Assembly (NCBI GenBank): GCA_029227035.1
Contig: JAQXZD010000056.1
Location: 1 to 43,219 of the forward strand
Direction of reading: 5' to 3'
Origin: Lachnospiraceae bacterium
GTDB taxonomy: Bacteria; Bacillota; Clostridia; Lachnospirales; Lachnospiraceae
DNA: 43,219 bases
Made by a program: the position numbers and the translations under genes. This document shows positions 34,312 through 43,081 of this stretch, one piece after another. Under the pieces are notes generated by a model. That model was given only the letters and a program-made list of their open reading frames with translations. It ran no database searches and was not told where the DNA came from. Position 1 is the stretch's first letter, and the number at the start of each line of letters is the position of its first letter.

Positions 34312-35010
34312 TTATTCAAAGATGACCTGGATTTCTCCGAAACTTGCGTCAAGAATCAGATTGATATGCGGTGCATCTTCAGAGGTGTTTCCGCGTCCCT
34401 GAAAGTGAATGTTGCCAAATGCGGTATTCTGACGGGTGGTAACGAACCATGTGGACGGAAGATAGATACGGGTCTGTCCAAAGGTGTTTTCCACGCGAAT
34501 GGTTGCCTCAGAGCCGCCAAGAGAGGCGTTGTTGAAATATACGTTACATTCTCCGAAGCTGTTCTTGATCTGAGCCTCGCGAAGAGAGTCGGAGTTGACA
34601 TATTTGCTTATGGAACCAAAGGAATTATCCACATTGACAAAATCACCGTCGGCACCGTTCTCCATGTGGGTCGTGCCGGCATAGGAGGTATATTGATCGT
34701 CTGTTTTGCGGGAGTTGCGGAAAAGCATGTCCAGTGCAATTCCAATCAGGCAGCAGGCGAATATGAGCGTTACAGGGGTGATGGCTTCAATCCCCAGAAG
34801 CTTATCATTGATGCAGCCTATGAGGGCGAGGGACAGGAATGCTTCAAAAAAGTGAAGCCGGAGAAAGCCCCTGATTGCCGTATAAGCAAAAATCACCGTG
34901 AATAAAATCGGAAAGAACGGAACGTGTGATATTAAGTGCATGCGGCTTAAGATTAAGTATACTGCAATCAAAATCAGTATAATGGGAATGGCAATATGAT
35001 TTTTTTTCAT
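34312..35010 (-). CDS. LiaF-like membrane protein
   Basis: 232 residues. Four hydrophobic segments fill residues 5-95. The C-terminal part (about 115-232) shows five repeats of the form N-(S/T)-F-G with a hydrophobic end (NSFGSISKYV, NSFGECNVYF, NTFGQTRIYL, NTAFGNIHF, DASFGEIQVIF), which suggests stacked beta-strands as in the LiaF/YvqF C-terminal domain. In Bacillus LiaF holds the LiaRS envelope-stress system off. Here the partner is not a two-component pair but a LytTR protein, whose stop codon overlaps this start by 4 nt. The likely role is a membrane sensor or inhibitor of that regulator. Confidence 0.78.
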   Translation of the reverse strand: MKKNHIAIPIILILIAVYLILSRMHLISHVPFFPILFTVIFAYTAIRGFLRLHFFEAFLSLALIGCINDKLLGIEAITPVTLIFACCLIGIALDMLFRNSRKTDDQYTSYAGTTHMENGADGDFVNVDNSFGSISKYVNSDSLREAQIKNSFGECNVYFNNASLGGSEATIRVENTFGQTRIYLPSTWFVTTRQNTAFGNIHFQGRGNTSEDAPHINLILDASFGEIQVIFE

Positions 35011-35468
35011 TTTTTTAACCTCTTTTCATCTAATTTATCTGTTAAGACTTTAAAGTAACTGCGGGAAACAAAGGCCTTTTTTCCGGTTCCGCGGAAATCC
35101 ACCTCGCTTGCGCCGGTGATGTTTTTGCGTACAGAACGAATCTGCTCGATGTTCAATATGGTTGATTTGGATACCCGAAGAAAATTGCCGGGCAACAGCT
35201 CTTCCAGTTCATATAAGCGCAGGTGTGTCTCATAAATCTGGTTTACGGTATGAACCGCAACACTGCTTCCTGCTGTCTCGAAGAACAGAATTTCCGGCAG
35301 CTCCAGATAATATTCCATGTCGGATCTGGTGACGGTCAGTTTTAAACCGGAGTGCAGAGCCTCGGATATCTTTTTCTGGAGAGCAAGGGTTTCATCATTC
35401 GGTTCACGACAGCGAATCACGATTTCTTCTTCTGTTAAGTTTTCATCAAATTCCACTTTTATCTTCAT
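35007..35468 (-). CDS. LytTR-family DNA-binding regulator
   Basis: 153 residues. The C-terminal 100 residues (ILFFETAGSSVAVHTVNQIYE, LRLYELEELLP, FLRVSKSTILNIEQI and FVSRSYFKVLTDKL) form a LytTR domain, which binds spaced direct repeats. There is no receiver domain, so it is not phosphorylated as a response regulator. Stand-alone LytTR genes paired with a membrane protein are known as LytTR regulatory systems in streptococci. GGAGCGG precedes the ATG. The upstream region carries a promoter and a 21-bp-period direct repeat, so autoregulation is likely. Confidence 0.85.
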   Translation of the reverse strand: MKIKVEFDENLTEEEIVIRCREPNDETLALQKKISEALHSGLKLTVTRSDMEYYLELPEILFFETAGSSVAVHTVNQIYETHLRLYELEELLPGNFLRVSKSTILNIEQIRSVRKNITGASEVDFRGTGKKAFVSRSYFKVLTDKLDEKRLKK

Positions 35469-35488
35469 TTCCGCTCCTTACAGTAGCA

Positions 35489-35517
35489 ATCATACAGGGA
35501 AAAAAGAGAGTTGTAAA
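35489..35517 (-). promoter_or_regulatory. Promoter of the lytTR-liaF-like operon
   Basis: On the minus strand TTTACA (35517-35512), a 17-nt spacer and TATGAT (35494-35489), 20 nt before the start codon. Confidence 0.6.
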
Positions 35518-35529
35518 TACGATTTTGCC

Positions 35530-35559
35530 AAGAGGTAAAAAATGACCGCTAAGAGGTGA
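35530..35559 (-). promoter_or_regulatory. LytTR-type direct repeat operator
   Basis: On the minus strand, TCACCTCTT and TTACCTCTT are separated by 12 nt, so the period is 21 nt (two helix turns). This is the geometry known for LytTR binding sites. The proximal copy ends 12 nt upstream of the -35 box, an activator position. Confidence 0.65.
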
Positions 35560-35571
35560 ATTATTGACTGC

Positions 35572-35603
35572 AAAAAAAGAATGCCGCATAAAACGGCATC
35601 CTT
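35572..35603 (-). terminator. Terminator of the second LTA-synthase-like gene
   Basis: ATGCCG and CGGCAT with flanking pairs form a stem 5 nt beyond the stop codon, followed on the minus strand by seven T. Confidence 0.8.
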
Positions 35604-35608
35604 TTGTA

Positions 35609-37723
35609 TTACTGTTTTGTATTTTCAGAAGATTCCGGCATCTGGCTGTCAGCAACAGGTGCATCCGGATCCACATAGGTAAATTCATTGGAACTTCGGA
35701 AAACCGTATTACCGGATCCCATCTGGCAAACCTGAATGGTATCGCCGTTTTGAATGTCTTCTTTGTTGATGACCAGACAATCGGTTCCGCTGAAAATGGT
35801 GTTTACCTTCTTGCCGTTGACAAAAACTTTACTCCATTTTGTAAAATTCTCGCCATAGATAATGACTTCGGATTCTCCGATGGAATTGATTGCGTCGGTT
35901 ACTTTTACTTCGTCAATTCCCATGACAATGTCTGTTGCAGGGTACTTATCTTCGCCGTTGTAGCAGTAACGTTTGCCGTAGAGAATGTCATACTGAAGAT
36001 TCTCCAGACCCTCGGAATAAGTTCTGCTGTTTGTCTGTGTCTGATGATAGGTAAGAATCGTTCCCTCATGGATGCCAACGGAATCGGTGATGCTTGCCAT
36101 AAGCTGGTAAGCGTAAAGGTCTGCATCCTTTTTCTCCAGATTCATGTTGTTCCAGGTAACGTATTTTGTCTTATAGATATCACCGGACTTCATATCCGTA
36201 TCTTCCAATCCCATGGTTGGGAGATGATCACCGAAGAATACCACAATCGTATCTTCGTCTCTTGCACTCAGTTTGTTGATTAAGTCTGCCATAAAGGTAT
36301 CAACTTCATTCAACTGGTTAACATAATAAGTCCACTGGTTGGCTTTTTCCGTATCCTCCACACCGCTGATGGTGTATTTTGGATTGACAATCACCGGTTC
36401 TGTCGGATAATCTCCGTGGGTTCCCACGGTAATGGTATAAGTAAAATCCGGCTGCTTCGGAGTTGCGTCCAGAGTTTTGATGGTCTCGTCCACAAGGATA
36501 TCATCTGTTGACCAGCTTCCGTTCGGAGTATAGGCTTCAATATTCATCAGCTCTTTGCTGGTAAAGGTATCAAATCCCATCATGGAAAAAGCATTCACAC
36601 GGCTGTAGAAATTACCGCCGTTGTTGTGCACGGCGTGAGTTCCGTATCCGATAGAAGCAAGTGCGGAAGCGGTGCTTTCACAATCTGTTTTCTTTAAGAC
36701 GGTTTTGTACGGATATTCTCCGGTTCCGAAGTACTGCATACTCATTCCGGAGAGAACCTCAAATTCGGTGTTGGCTGTTCCGGCTCCGACAACAGGTACT
36801 GTCAGATAACCGCTGGTATATTCCTTTTCCAGCTTATGGAAGGTAGGAATCGGATCCTTATTATAATCAAGGAAATTAATCTCATCCGGATCACAGAAAG
36901 ATTCCAGCAGAACACAAATAATGTTCGGAGCATTCTTTTTGCTGACAGTTGTCTCTTCCTTTGTCTGATCCACAGTGGTCTCGATGGATGCGATGGTCTC
37001 TTCGGAATAAGAATCCGGTTTATTCATGCCGCGATCCACCACACTGGAAGAAAATCCATAAATAAATCCGTAGTTCTCATATCCCTGTGCAATGTTGGAA
37101 AAATAACTTGCCACAATATTGCTCTTCTGAGCGGCAGAAGTTGTAACCGGAAGTGCAACGAACATAACGGATACAACAGTTGCAAGCATTACAACTTTAT
37201 GTATTTTTCCCTGGTAGCGAGGTCCTTTGATAAAAAGAACCGCACAGAACAGAAAGAACAATCCTAAACCGATGACAACCAGAGTTGCCTCCTGTGCCGT
37301 AAAATAACTTGTGTTATTCATTGCCAGCAAATCATTGATGCATTTCAGATCCGTAAAACCAAAAGGTGTCACACGGTTGGAAAGAATGCAGCCGTTGATA
37401 ACGCCCAGGATAATCCAGAATCCGCTGATAATGATTCGCATAAAAGCACGTCTGCGGAATAAATAGACCAGACACAGGGACGTAAATACAATAAACGCAT
37501 TATAGAAGTAAGCCCCGGTGTGGCTGCCCACAAAGCTGCATGCCGACAGGAAGTTTCTTCTGGAGATGACCTCCACGATAAAAACAATCGCACACGAAAT
37601 CAGCAGGTGGAACAAAATGGAATATTTATTTAAAAATGCAATGCGGCGCATGTAAGCCTCGGAATGCTCTTTTTCAGTACGTGTAAAAAGCTTTTCCTTT
37701 ATAATACCAAAAATTCTCTTCAT
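35609..37723 (-). CDS. LTA synthase family sulfatase with C-terminal IPT-like domain
   Basis: 704 residues. Five hydrophobic segments lie in residues 25-205. The sulfatase-type domain (about 265-590) has LLESFCDPD (metal Glu), GAGTANTEFEV (nucleophile Thr), HNNGGNFYSR and FFGDHLPTMG. It would transfer glycerol phosphate or a similar group to an envelope polymer. Residues about 600-695 (a beta-rich stretch with SEVIIYGENFTKWSKVFVNG and DTIQVCQMG) resemble an IPT/TIG immunoglobulin-like domain, which is unusual for this family. GGAGAGG precedes the ATG. It differs clearly from the relative at 6515-8470, so the two probably act on different substrates or glycan carriers. Confidence 0.87.
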   Translation of the reverse strand: MKRIFGIIKEKLFTRTEKEHSEAYMRRIAFLNKYSILFHLLISCAIVFIVEVISRRNFLSACSFVGSHTGAYFYNAFIVFTSLCLVYLFRRRAFMRIIISGFWIILGVINGCILSNRVTPFGFTDLKCINDLLAMNNTSYFTAQEATLVVIGLGLFFLFCAVLFIKGPRYQGKIHKVVMLATVVSVMFVALPVTTSAAQKSNIVASYFSNIAQGYENYGFIYGFSSSVVDRGMNKPDSYSEETIASIETTVDQTKEETTVSKKNAPNIICVLLESFCDPDEINFLDYNKDPIPTFHKLEKEYTSGYLTVPVVGAGTANTEFEVLSGMSMQYFGTGEYPYKTVLKKTDCESTASALASIGYGTHAVHNNGGNFYSRVNAFSMMGFDTFTSKELMNIEAYTPNGSWSTDDILVDETIKTLDATPKQPDFTYTITVGTHGDYPTEPVIVNPKYTISGVEDTEKANQWTYYVNQLNEVDTFMADLINKLSARDEDTIVVFFGDHLPTMGLEDTDMKSGDIYKTKYVTWNNMNLEKKDADLYAYQLMASITDSVGIHEGTILTYHQTQTNSRTYSEGLENLQYDILYGKRYCYNGEDKYPATDIVMGIDEVKVTDAINSIGESEVIIYGENFTKWSKVFVNGKKVNTIFSGTDCLVINKEDIQNGDTIQVCQMGSGNTVFRSSNEFTYVDPDAPVADSQMPESSENTKQ

Positions 37724-37776
37724 TTTTACCTCTCCTTTACTCTTCGAATAGATTACTCAAAAAGTAGCACAAAAAC

Positions 37777-37785
37777 AAGAGGTAA
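37777..37785 (-). promoter_or_regulatory. Single LytTR-like half-site upstream of the sulfatase gene
   Basis: On the minus strand, TTACCTCTT is identical to one copy of the repeat before the lytTR gene. It sits against a weak promoter-like TTGTTT, 17-nt spacer, TAATCT. No second copy was found 21 nt away, so this is tentative. Confidence 0.25.
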
Positions 37786-37792
37786 AATTTAT

Positions 37793-37823
37793 AAAAAAAC
37801 CCCGGCAAAGCCGAGGTTTTTTT
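37793..37823 (-). terminator. Terminator of the CoA-transferase gene
   Basis: CCCCGGC and GCCGAGG around AAA form a 7-bp stem with one mismatch. T-runs on both strands make it usable in both directions. Confidence 0.8.
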
Positions 37824-37838
37824 GCAGAATGTATAATC

Positions 37839-39179
37839 TTAGCGGTTAGAACGTCTCCAAATATGCATTTTTTCCGCTTCCTTAATTAAGTCATCTCGGA
37901 AATCCGGATGTGCAATGGAAATCAGTTTCTCGGCTCTCTGCCAAGCAGATAAGCCTTTGAGGTTTACCATACCGTACTCTGTTACGACGTATTGTGTATT
38001 GGCACGGGTGTCGGTTACAACAGAGCCCTCTGCCAGAGTCGGACGGATTCTGGAATGCATCTGTCCCTGCTTGTCTGTGAAGGTTGAAGAGCAGCAGATA
38101 AAGCTCTTACCACCGTTGGACAGGTATGCGCCAAGCACGAAGTCAAGCTGACCGCCGGCTCCGCTGATCTGCTTAATACCGGAGGATTCGGAACTGATCT
38201 GTCCGAACAGGTCGATATCTACACAGTTGTTGATGGAGATAAAGTTGTCCAAAGCTGAGATGGAACGGATGTCGTTGGTGTAGCTGACAGGTGCGCTCAT
38301 AAGCTCAGGATTCTCGTCCAGATAGTCATACATCTTCTTGGTTCCGGCACCAAAGCCATATACCTGACGGTAACGGTCGATGTTCTTGCGGGCACCGGTA
38401 ATCTTACCTGCTTTTGCAATATCAACAAAAGCATCTACATACATCTCGGTATGTACACCAAGATCCTTTAAGTCAGACTCTGCAATCAGTGATCCGACAG
38501 CATTCGGCATACCGCCGATACCAAGCTGTAAGCAGGCACCGTTTGGAATCTGATCCACAATAAGCTCTGCAACTTTTTTGTCTACCTCTGTGGCAGGACC
38601 GCCGGCTCCCAGCTCGCCGATTGGAGGATTGTCACCTTCCACGATAGCATCAACCTGAGAGATATGCACGCCATATTCCGTGCCGCCGAGACAGCGAGGC
38701 ATATTCTCGTTTACCTCAACGATGATATGCTTTGCAGTTTCGCACATGGCGCCGAGATGAGAAGCACTCGGACCAAAATTGAAATAACCGTGCTTGTCCA
38801 TCGGGGCAACCTGGAACATTGCCACATCATCCGGGCAGTCAAGATCACGGTAGTAGCGTGGAAGCTCCGAATAACGAATCGGAGCATAGTAAGCACAGCC
38901 GCGGCTGATTAACCGGCGCTCGATACCGGACATATGCCAGGAATTCCATGTAAAGTGCTCTCCGGCATCTTCTCTTTCAAATACTGCAAGCGGCTTCATA
39001 ATAATACCGCCGCGCAGATTAACATCTTTTAATTCGTCAGTACGTTTGGCAAGTGCCTTATCAAGTGCATCAACGGTGTTGGTACACCAGCCATAATCTA
39101 CCCAGTCACCGGATTTGATGACCTTGACCGCTTCGTCAGCGGAGACAAGTTTCTGTTTGTATTCTTCGGAATAATCCAT
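37839..39179 (-). CDS. but: Butyryl-CoA:acetate CoA-transferase
   Basis: 446 residues of the acetyl-CoA hydrolase/transferase family. It moves CoA from butyryl-CoA to acetate, the final step of butyrate formation in many Lachnospiraceae. The segments [46 protein letters not shown] and [12 protein letters not shown] are very like those of Roseburia and Eubacterium rectale; the [11 protein letters not shown] stretch lies where butyrate-gene primers bind. A 4-hydroxybutyrate or propionyl-CoA transferase is the main alternative. GGAGG precedes the ATG. It is a single gene with its own promoter and terminator; the other butyrate genes are not in the window. Confidence 0.9.
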   Translation of the reverse strand: MDYSEEYKQKLVSADEAVKVIKSGDWVDYGWCTNTVDALDKALAKRTDELKDVNLRGGIIMKPLAVFEREDAGEHFTWNSWHMSGIERRLISRGCAYYAPIRYSELPRYYRDLDCPDDVAMFQVAPMDKHGYFNFGPSASHLGAMCETAKHIIVEVNENMPRCLGGTEYGVHISQVDAIVEGDNPPIGELGAGGPATEVDKKVAELIVDQIPNGACLQLGIGGMPNAVGSLIAESDLKDLGVHTEMYVDAFVDIAKAGKITGARKNIDRYRQVYGFGAGTKKMYDYLDENPELMSAPVSYTNDIRSISALDNFISINNCVDIDLFGQISSESSGIKQISGAGGQLDFVLGAYLSNGGKSFICCSSTFTDKQGQMHSRIRPTLAEGSVVTDTRANTQYVVTEYGMVNLKGLSAWQRAEKLISIAHPDFRDDLIKEAEKMHIWRRSNR

Positions 39180-39215
39180 TTGATATAGCCTCCTTCATTT
39201 TTACACTCTGTCTGT

Positions 39216-39244
39216 ATTTTAGCATGATGGGAGGGGAAATACAA
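39216..39244 (-). promoter_or_regulatory. Likely promoter of the CoA-transferase gene
   Basis: On the minus strand TTGTAT (39244-39239), a 17-nt spacer and TAAAAT (39221-39216), 37 nt before the start codon. Confidence 0.6.
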
Positions 39245-39318
39245 CAGGGCATAATTTCCGTTCTTTCTTTTTTTGCCGCAAATTTACGAAAATTGCATGA
39301 TTGCTTTACGAGGAACTC

Positions 39319-39347
39319 TTGTCAAAAAGTTTGCAACATGCTATTCT
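39319..39347 (+). promoter_or_regulatory. Likely promoter of the broken GGDEF-EAL gene
   Basis: TTGTCA (39319-39324), a 17-nt spacer and TATTCT (39342-39347), about 50 nt before the ATG at 39399. GGGGGAGG serves as ribosome binding site. Confidence 0.5.
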
Positions 39348-39398
39348 CTAATCAAGGCATATCGGTTGGATAAGGGATATGGGGGAGGCGGTATACAT

Positions 39399-41617
39399 AT
39401 GAGAAAAGAGATCGGAAAGAAAGCAAAGTTTCTGATTGTTATATCGGCTGCAGTTCTGGTTCTGATTACGATTCTTTTTTTCACGAATAAGGTAGAAGAA
39501 AATGTACGGGCGCAGTTGGAACAGAATTTGGAGGATGTGGCAAATCAGAATGCGATGGCATTACGAAATCAGATTCACAGCAATGAGCTTTTGCTTAACG
39601 GACTTGCTGCGGAGCTGATGGAAAGTGAAGATCAGACAGAGGCGGTCACGAAGTACTGCAATTTTGTGGAGAGTTACGGTTTAAAGAGGCTGGGATACTG
39701 TCAGCCGGATGGAATAACGACCTCCACGGACGGAGTAAAAGTGGATCTCTCTCACAGAAACTTTTTTCAGAGAGGAATGCAGGGGAAAGCTACGATTACC
39801 GGGGTTCTGACAGATGCGATGAGCGAGGAACACGGTCAGGTTACCGTTATGAGCATACCGATGAAGGATAATGCGGGACAGGTGCAGGGAGTTGCCTGTA
39901 TGACCTACGACTCGGATGCTTTTAATGATACGTTACAGATGCGGAGCTTCGAAGGAAAAGGCTACAGTTTCGCGGTTAATGAGAACGGTGAGGTTATGGT
40001 CAGTATGGGCAATGATGGTTTGCGACTGACAGCGAATCTCTTTGATATATTGGAACAGAACCCGGAAAATGACAAGTTTTAGAGAATATAGAAAAAGAAA
40101 GAAAAACGGGAGGAAAGTTATATCTTTCGCAGGAAGAGTATTTTTACGCAACGCCGGTAAAACTGATGGGAGGCGAAGTCACCTGGTATATGTTTACCGT
40201 GGTACCGAGTGATTATTTTGAGGAGCGGTTTGGCGAAACCCGTCGGAATCTTTATCGGATGGACCTGTTGGTAATACTGCTTATAGTGGTCAGTGTATGG
40301 GTGTTTATGTGGATTTCCAGAGAACAGCGTCTGGAAACCATACGGCTTGCCTATACGGATCCGCTTACGGGAGACGCAAATTATGCCAAATTCTGTCAGG
40401 TTGTGAATTCCCAGCATGGCAGACAGGGATATCTGATATCGATGAATGTTCAGAATTTCAGTAATGTCAATATAGCTGCTGGGCGGGCAGTCGGAGACAG
40501 CATGCTTATGAACATATGGCAGGTTTTGAAGAATGCGGTTGGAACGAATGAGATGGCGGCAAGGGTAAGGGAAGATTACTTTGCCGTATTTATGGAAGCT
40601 TCAACGGAGGAGAGACTGATTCAACGGACGGAAGCGATCTCTGCAAAAGTTCATGGGCTTGCGAAAAAGATACAGGTGCCGGGCGTCTATCTGCAGTATT
40701 GAATCTGTGAGTTGAAAGAAGACGAACTGGTGGAAGACGGATACGCGAAAGCACGGCTGGCCTGTGATTTTGCAGGAGGTGATCACACAAAGCGTTATGT
40801 ATTTTACCGGGATATCAATCAGGCAGCACTGTACGAAGACCAAGAGCTTGAGGAGCGGTTTGATGAAGCTTTGGAAACGCATGAATTTGAGGTATGGTAT
40901 CAGCCAAAATACAGTGTAAGCGGAGCGGAAATGGTTGGAAGTGAAGCGCTTGTACGTTGGAGAAACAAAGACGGCAGCCTGATTTCGCCGGGACGTTTTA
41001 TTCCGCTGTTTGAGAAGAACGGAATGATTGCAAGGCTGGATGAGTATATGTTTCGGAGTGTCTGCTGTCAGCAGGCAAAGTGGAAGGAAGAGGGCTATCC
41101 GATACTTCCGGTTTCCGTGAATCTGAGCAGAGCGTCTCTTTATTATTCGGATCTGGTGGAAAAATATGAAAATATTATCAAGGAATATCAACTGGATGCC
41201 AGATATGTTCAGATTGAAGTGACAGAGAGCGCTATGGAGGGAAAAACAGATATCCTGAAAGTGCTGGGACAATTTAGGAAGATCGGCGTGCAGATTCTGA
41301 TGGATGATTTTGGAACCGGGTATTCTTCTCTGGCGGTTTTGAATACGAGATGCTTTGACACGCTGAAGCTGGATAAGAGCCTGATTGATCATATCGGGGA
41401 AGAAAAAGGAGAGACTCTTCTGTACCATGTGATCAGTATGGGAAAGCAGCTTGGTCTGAATATTACCGCGGAAGGTGTGGAGAATACGATGCAGTTGGAA
41501 TATCTGCAAAAATTGCATTGTGATGATATACAGGGATTCCTGTTTGCACGGCCGATGCCAAAGGCAGATTTTGAGAAAGAGATGAAGAAAAAGTGTGAGG
41601 AACAAATTCGTGAGTAA
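39399..41617 (+). pseudogene. Disrupted membrane GGDEF-EAL protein (frameshift and nonsense)
   Basis: Three open pieces make one gene. Piece 1 (39399-40082) has a membrane helix and an extracytoplasmic Cache-like sensor domain. It stops at a TAG in GTTTTAG at 40077-40082; one extra T there would restore DKFLENIEKERK and join piece 2, which carries the second membrane helix and a degenerate GGDEF domain (REDYF in place of GGDEF). Piece 2 ends at TGA 40700-40702 and piece 3 continues in the same frame; a Gly (GGA) would fit the usual GI-E pattern there. Piece 3 is an EAL phosphodiesterase with EAL (40943-40951), DDFGTGYSSL, the KLDKS Lys and AEGVE intact. Two independent lesions make a sequencing error less likely. 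The EAL part might still be made. Confidence 0.82.
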
Positions 41618-42536
41618 GAAAGATAGTTTTATGACCAGACCGCTTGTGGTATGGGCAGGAGCATTGATTTGCTGTGTGCTGTGGGGCAGTGCTTTTCCAT
41701 GTATTAAAATTGGATATGGGCTGATGCAGGTGGCGGCAGAAGATTCGGCAACCCAGATTCTCTACGCGGGCTGCCGCTTTTTCCTGGCAGGAATTCTTAC
41801 GATTCTGATAGGGAGCTGTCTGCAAAAAAAAATTTTGATTCCGCGTCGGAAGCAGCTTGGAAAAATAGGGTGTCTGGCAATGTTCCAGACGATTCTGCAG
41901 TATCTCTTTTTTTATATCGGACTGGCACATACGGGTGGAGTAAAAGCGTCCATTATCAATGGAGTGAGTGTGTTCATTGCGGTACTGGTGGCAGGATTTA
42001 TTTTTCATCAGGAAAAAGTGACCGCACAGAAAATGCTTGGATGTGTGCTTGGATTTGCAGGAGTGATTCTGGTCAACCTGTCAGGGGGACTGGACATCCG
42101 CTTCAGTTGGAACGGGGAAGGATTTATGCTTCTATCTGCGGTTTCTTATGCGTTTTCGTCTACTTTTTTGAAAGAATTTTCCAAAGAGAATGATCCGGTG
42201 CTGCTAAGCGGCTACCAATTCCAATTGGGCGGACTGGTTATGATTATCTGTGGTCTGCTTCTTGGAGGAAAGATTACGCATTTTCCGGTACAGGCAGGAT
42301 TGGTTCTGCTTTATCTTGCGCTGGTATCTGCAGTGGCATATTCCCTGTGGGGAATTCTGCTTTGCTATAATCCGGTATCGCGCGTAGCGGTGTTCGGATT
42401 CATGACGCCTGTGTTCGGAGTTCTGTTGTCTGCACTTTTATTGCAGGAGACAGATGCACTGGGCTTGACCTGTCTTCTGGCATTAGTGCTGGTGTGTGTG
42501 GGAATCTATATTGTCAATAAGGATGCAAAATTGTAA
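41610..42536 (+). CDS. EamA/DMT-family transporter
   Basis: 308 residues with about ten hydrophobic segments in two similar halves, as in drug/metabolite transporters of the EamA type. CVLWGSAFPCIKIG near the N-terminus and the second-half segments SAVSYAFSSTFLKEF and PVFGVLLSALLLQE are typical. It probably exports a small metabolite; the substrate cannot be read. I favour the GTG at 41610, which has GAGG 9 nt upstream; the ATG at 41631 is an alternative with a poor site. The start overlaps the end of the EAL piece, so the two were one operon. It converges with the next gene with only 8 nt between them and no clear terminator. Confidence 0.82.
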   Translation: MSKKDSFMTRPLVVWAGALICCVLWGSAFPCIKIGYGLMQVAAEDSATQILYAGCRFFLAGILTILIGSCLQKKILIPRRKQLGKIGCLAMFQTILQYLFFYIGLAHTGGVKASIINGVSVFIAVLVAGFIFHQEKVTAQKMLGCVLGFAGVILVNLSGGLDIRFSWNGEGFMLLSAVSYAFSSTFLKEFSKENDPVLLSGYQFQLGGLVMIICGLLLGGKITHFPVQAGLVLLYLALVSAVAYSLWGILLCYNPVSRVAVFGFMTPVFGVLLSALLLQETDALGLTCLLALVLVCVGIYIVNKDAKL

Positions 42537-42544
42537 GGCTTTGT

Positions 42545-43033
42545 TTATTTGCGAAGACCTTCCGGAAGCGGGCGGCGCTTGGCAGTATAATCGGACACAT
42601 GAATTTCGATGACACTTACGATGGAAACCATCCGCTCGTCGAAGGTGAAATCTTTTTCGGTCTGTGTTTTCATGATAATAGAAAGCGCCCGTTTTTTCTC
42701 ATCCACGTCGGTGATGATTTCCGCAGTGCCTCTTCCGATAATTGAGGAATAGCAGATTCCATACTGACATGCCACTTCTCCCTCGAAGGGAACCACATCA
42801 CATTCCATTTCAAAGCAGGCAGTCGGGTTGGCGCGGATGACATCCAGCTTGTATCCTGTCGTGGCGCCGTGCAGATACAGGGTCAGTTCTCCATCGTCCA
42901 TAGTATATCCGTAACACATGGGAAGGACATAAGGCTGTCCATCATCCACCAGTCCTACATGGACAATTTTGCAGGTGTCTAATATTTTCAGAATTTCATT
43001 TAGATCGGTTACTTCACGTTCTCTTCTGGTCAT
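42545..43033 (-). CDS. Pyridoxamine 5'-phosphate oxidase-like flavoprotein
   Basis: 162 residues with the split-barrel FMN-binding fold. VGLVDDGQPYVLPMCYGY, the LYLHGATTGYKLD segment, NPTACFEME and IGRGTAEII are as in the NimA-like branch of this family. These proteins bind flavin or haem and are often annotated as nitroimidazole-resistance-like; no such activity can be inferred from sequence. The ATG at 43033 has GGAGG 8 nt upstream, so longer in-frame starts are rejected. Confidence 0.85.
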   Translation of the reverse strand: MTRREREVTDLNEILKILDTCKIVHVGLVDDGQPYVLPMCYGYTMDDGELTLYLHGATTGYKLDVIRANPTACFEMECDVVPFEGEVACQYGICYSSIIGRGTAEIITDVDEKKRALSIIMKTQTEKDFTFDERMVSIVSVIEIHVSDYTAKRRPLPEGLRK

Positions 43034-43081
43034 AGTACATTCCTCCATTTGCTCATAATATAGCATAATCGAGGATTTCAA

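Noticed and set aside
40700-40702. In-frame TGA as selenocysteine or programmed readthrough
   Set aside because: No SECIS-like hairpin was evident just downstream, the position is not a Cys in this family, and a second lesion exists in the same gene.
40601-41605. 334-residue open frame on the minus strand
   Set aside because: Antisense to the EAL domain, whose plus-strand motifs are unmistakable.
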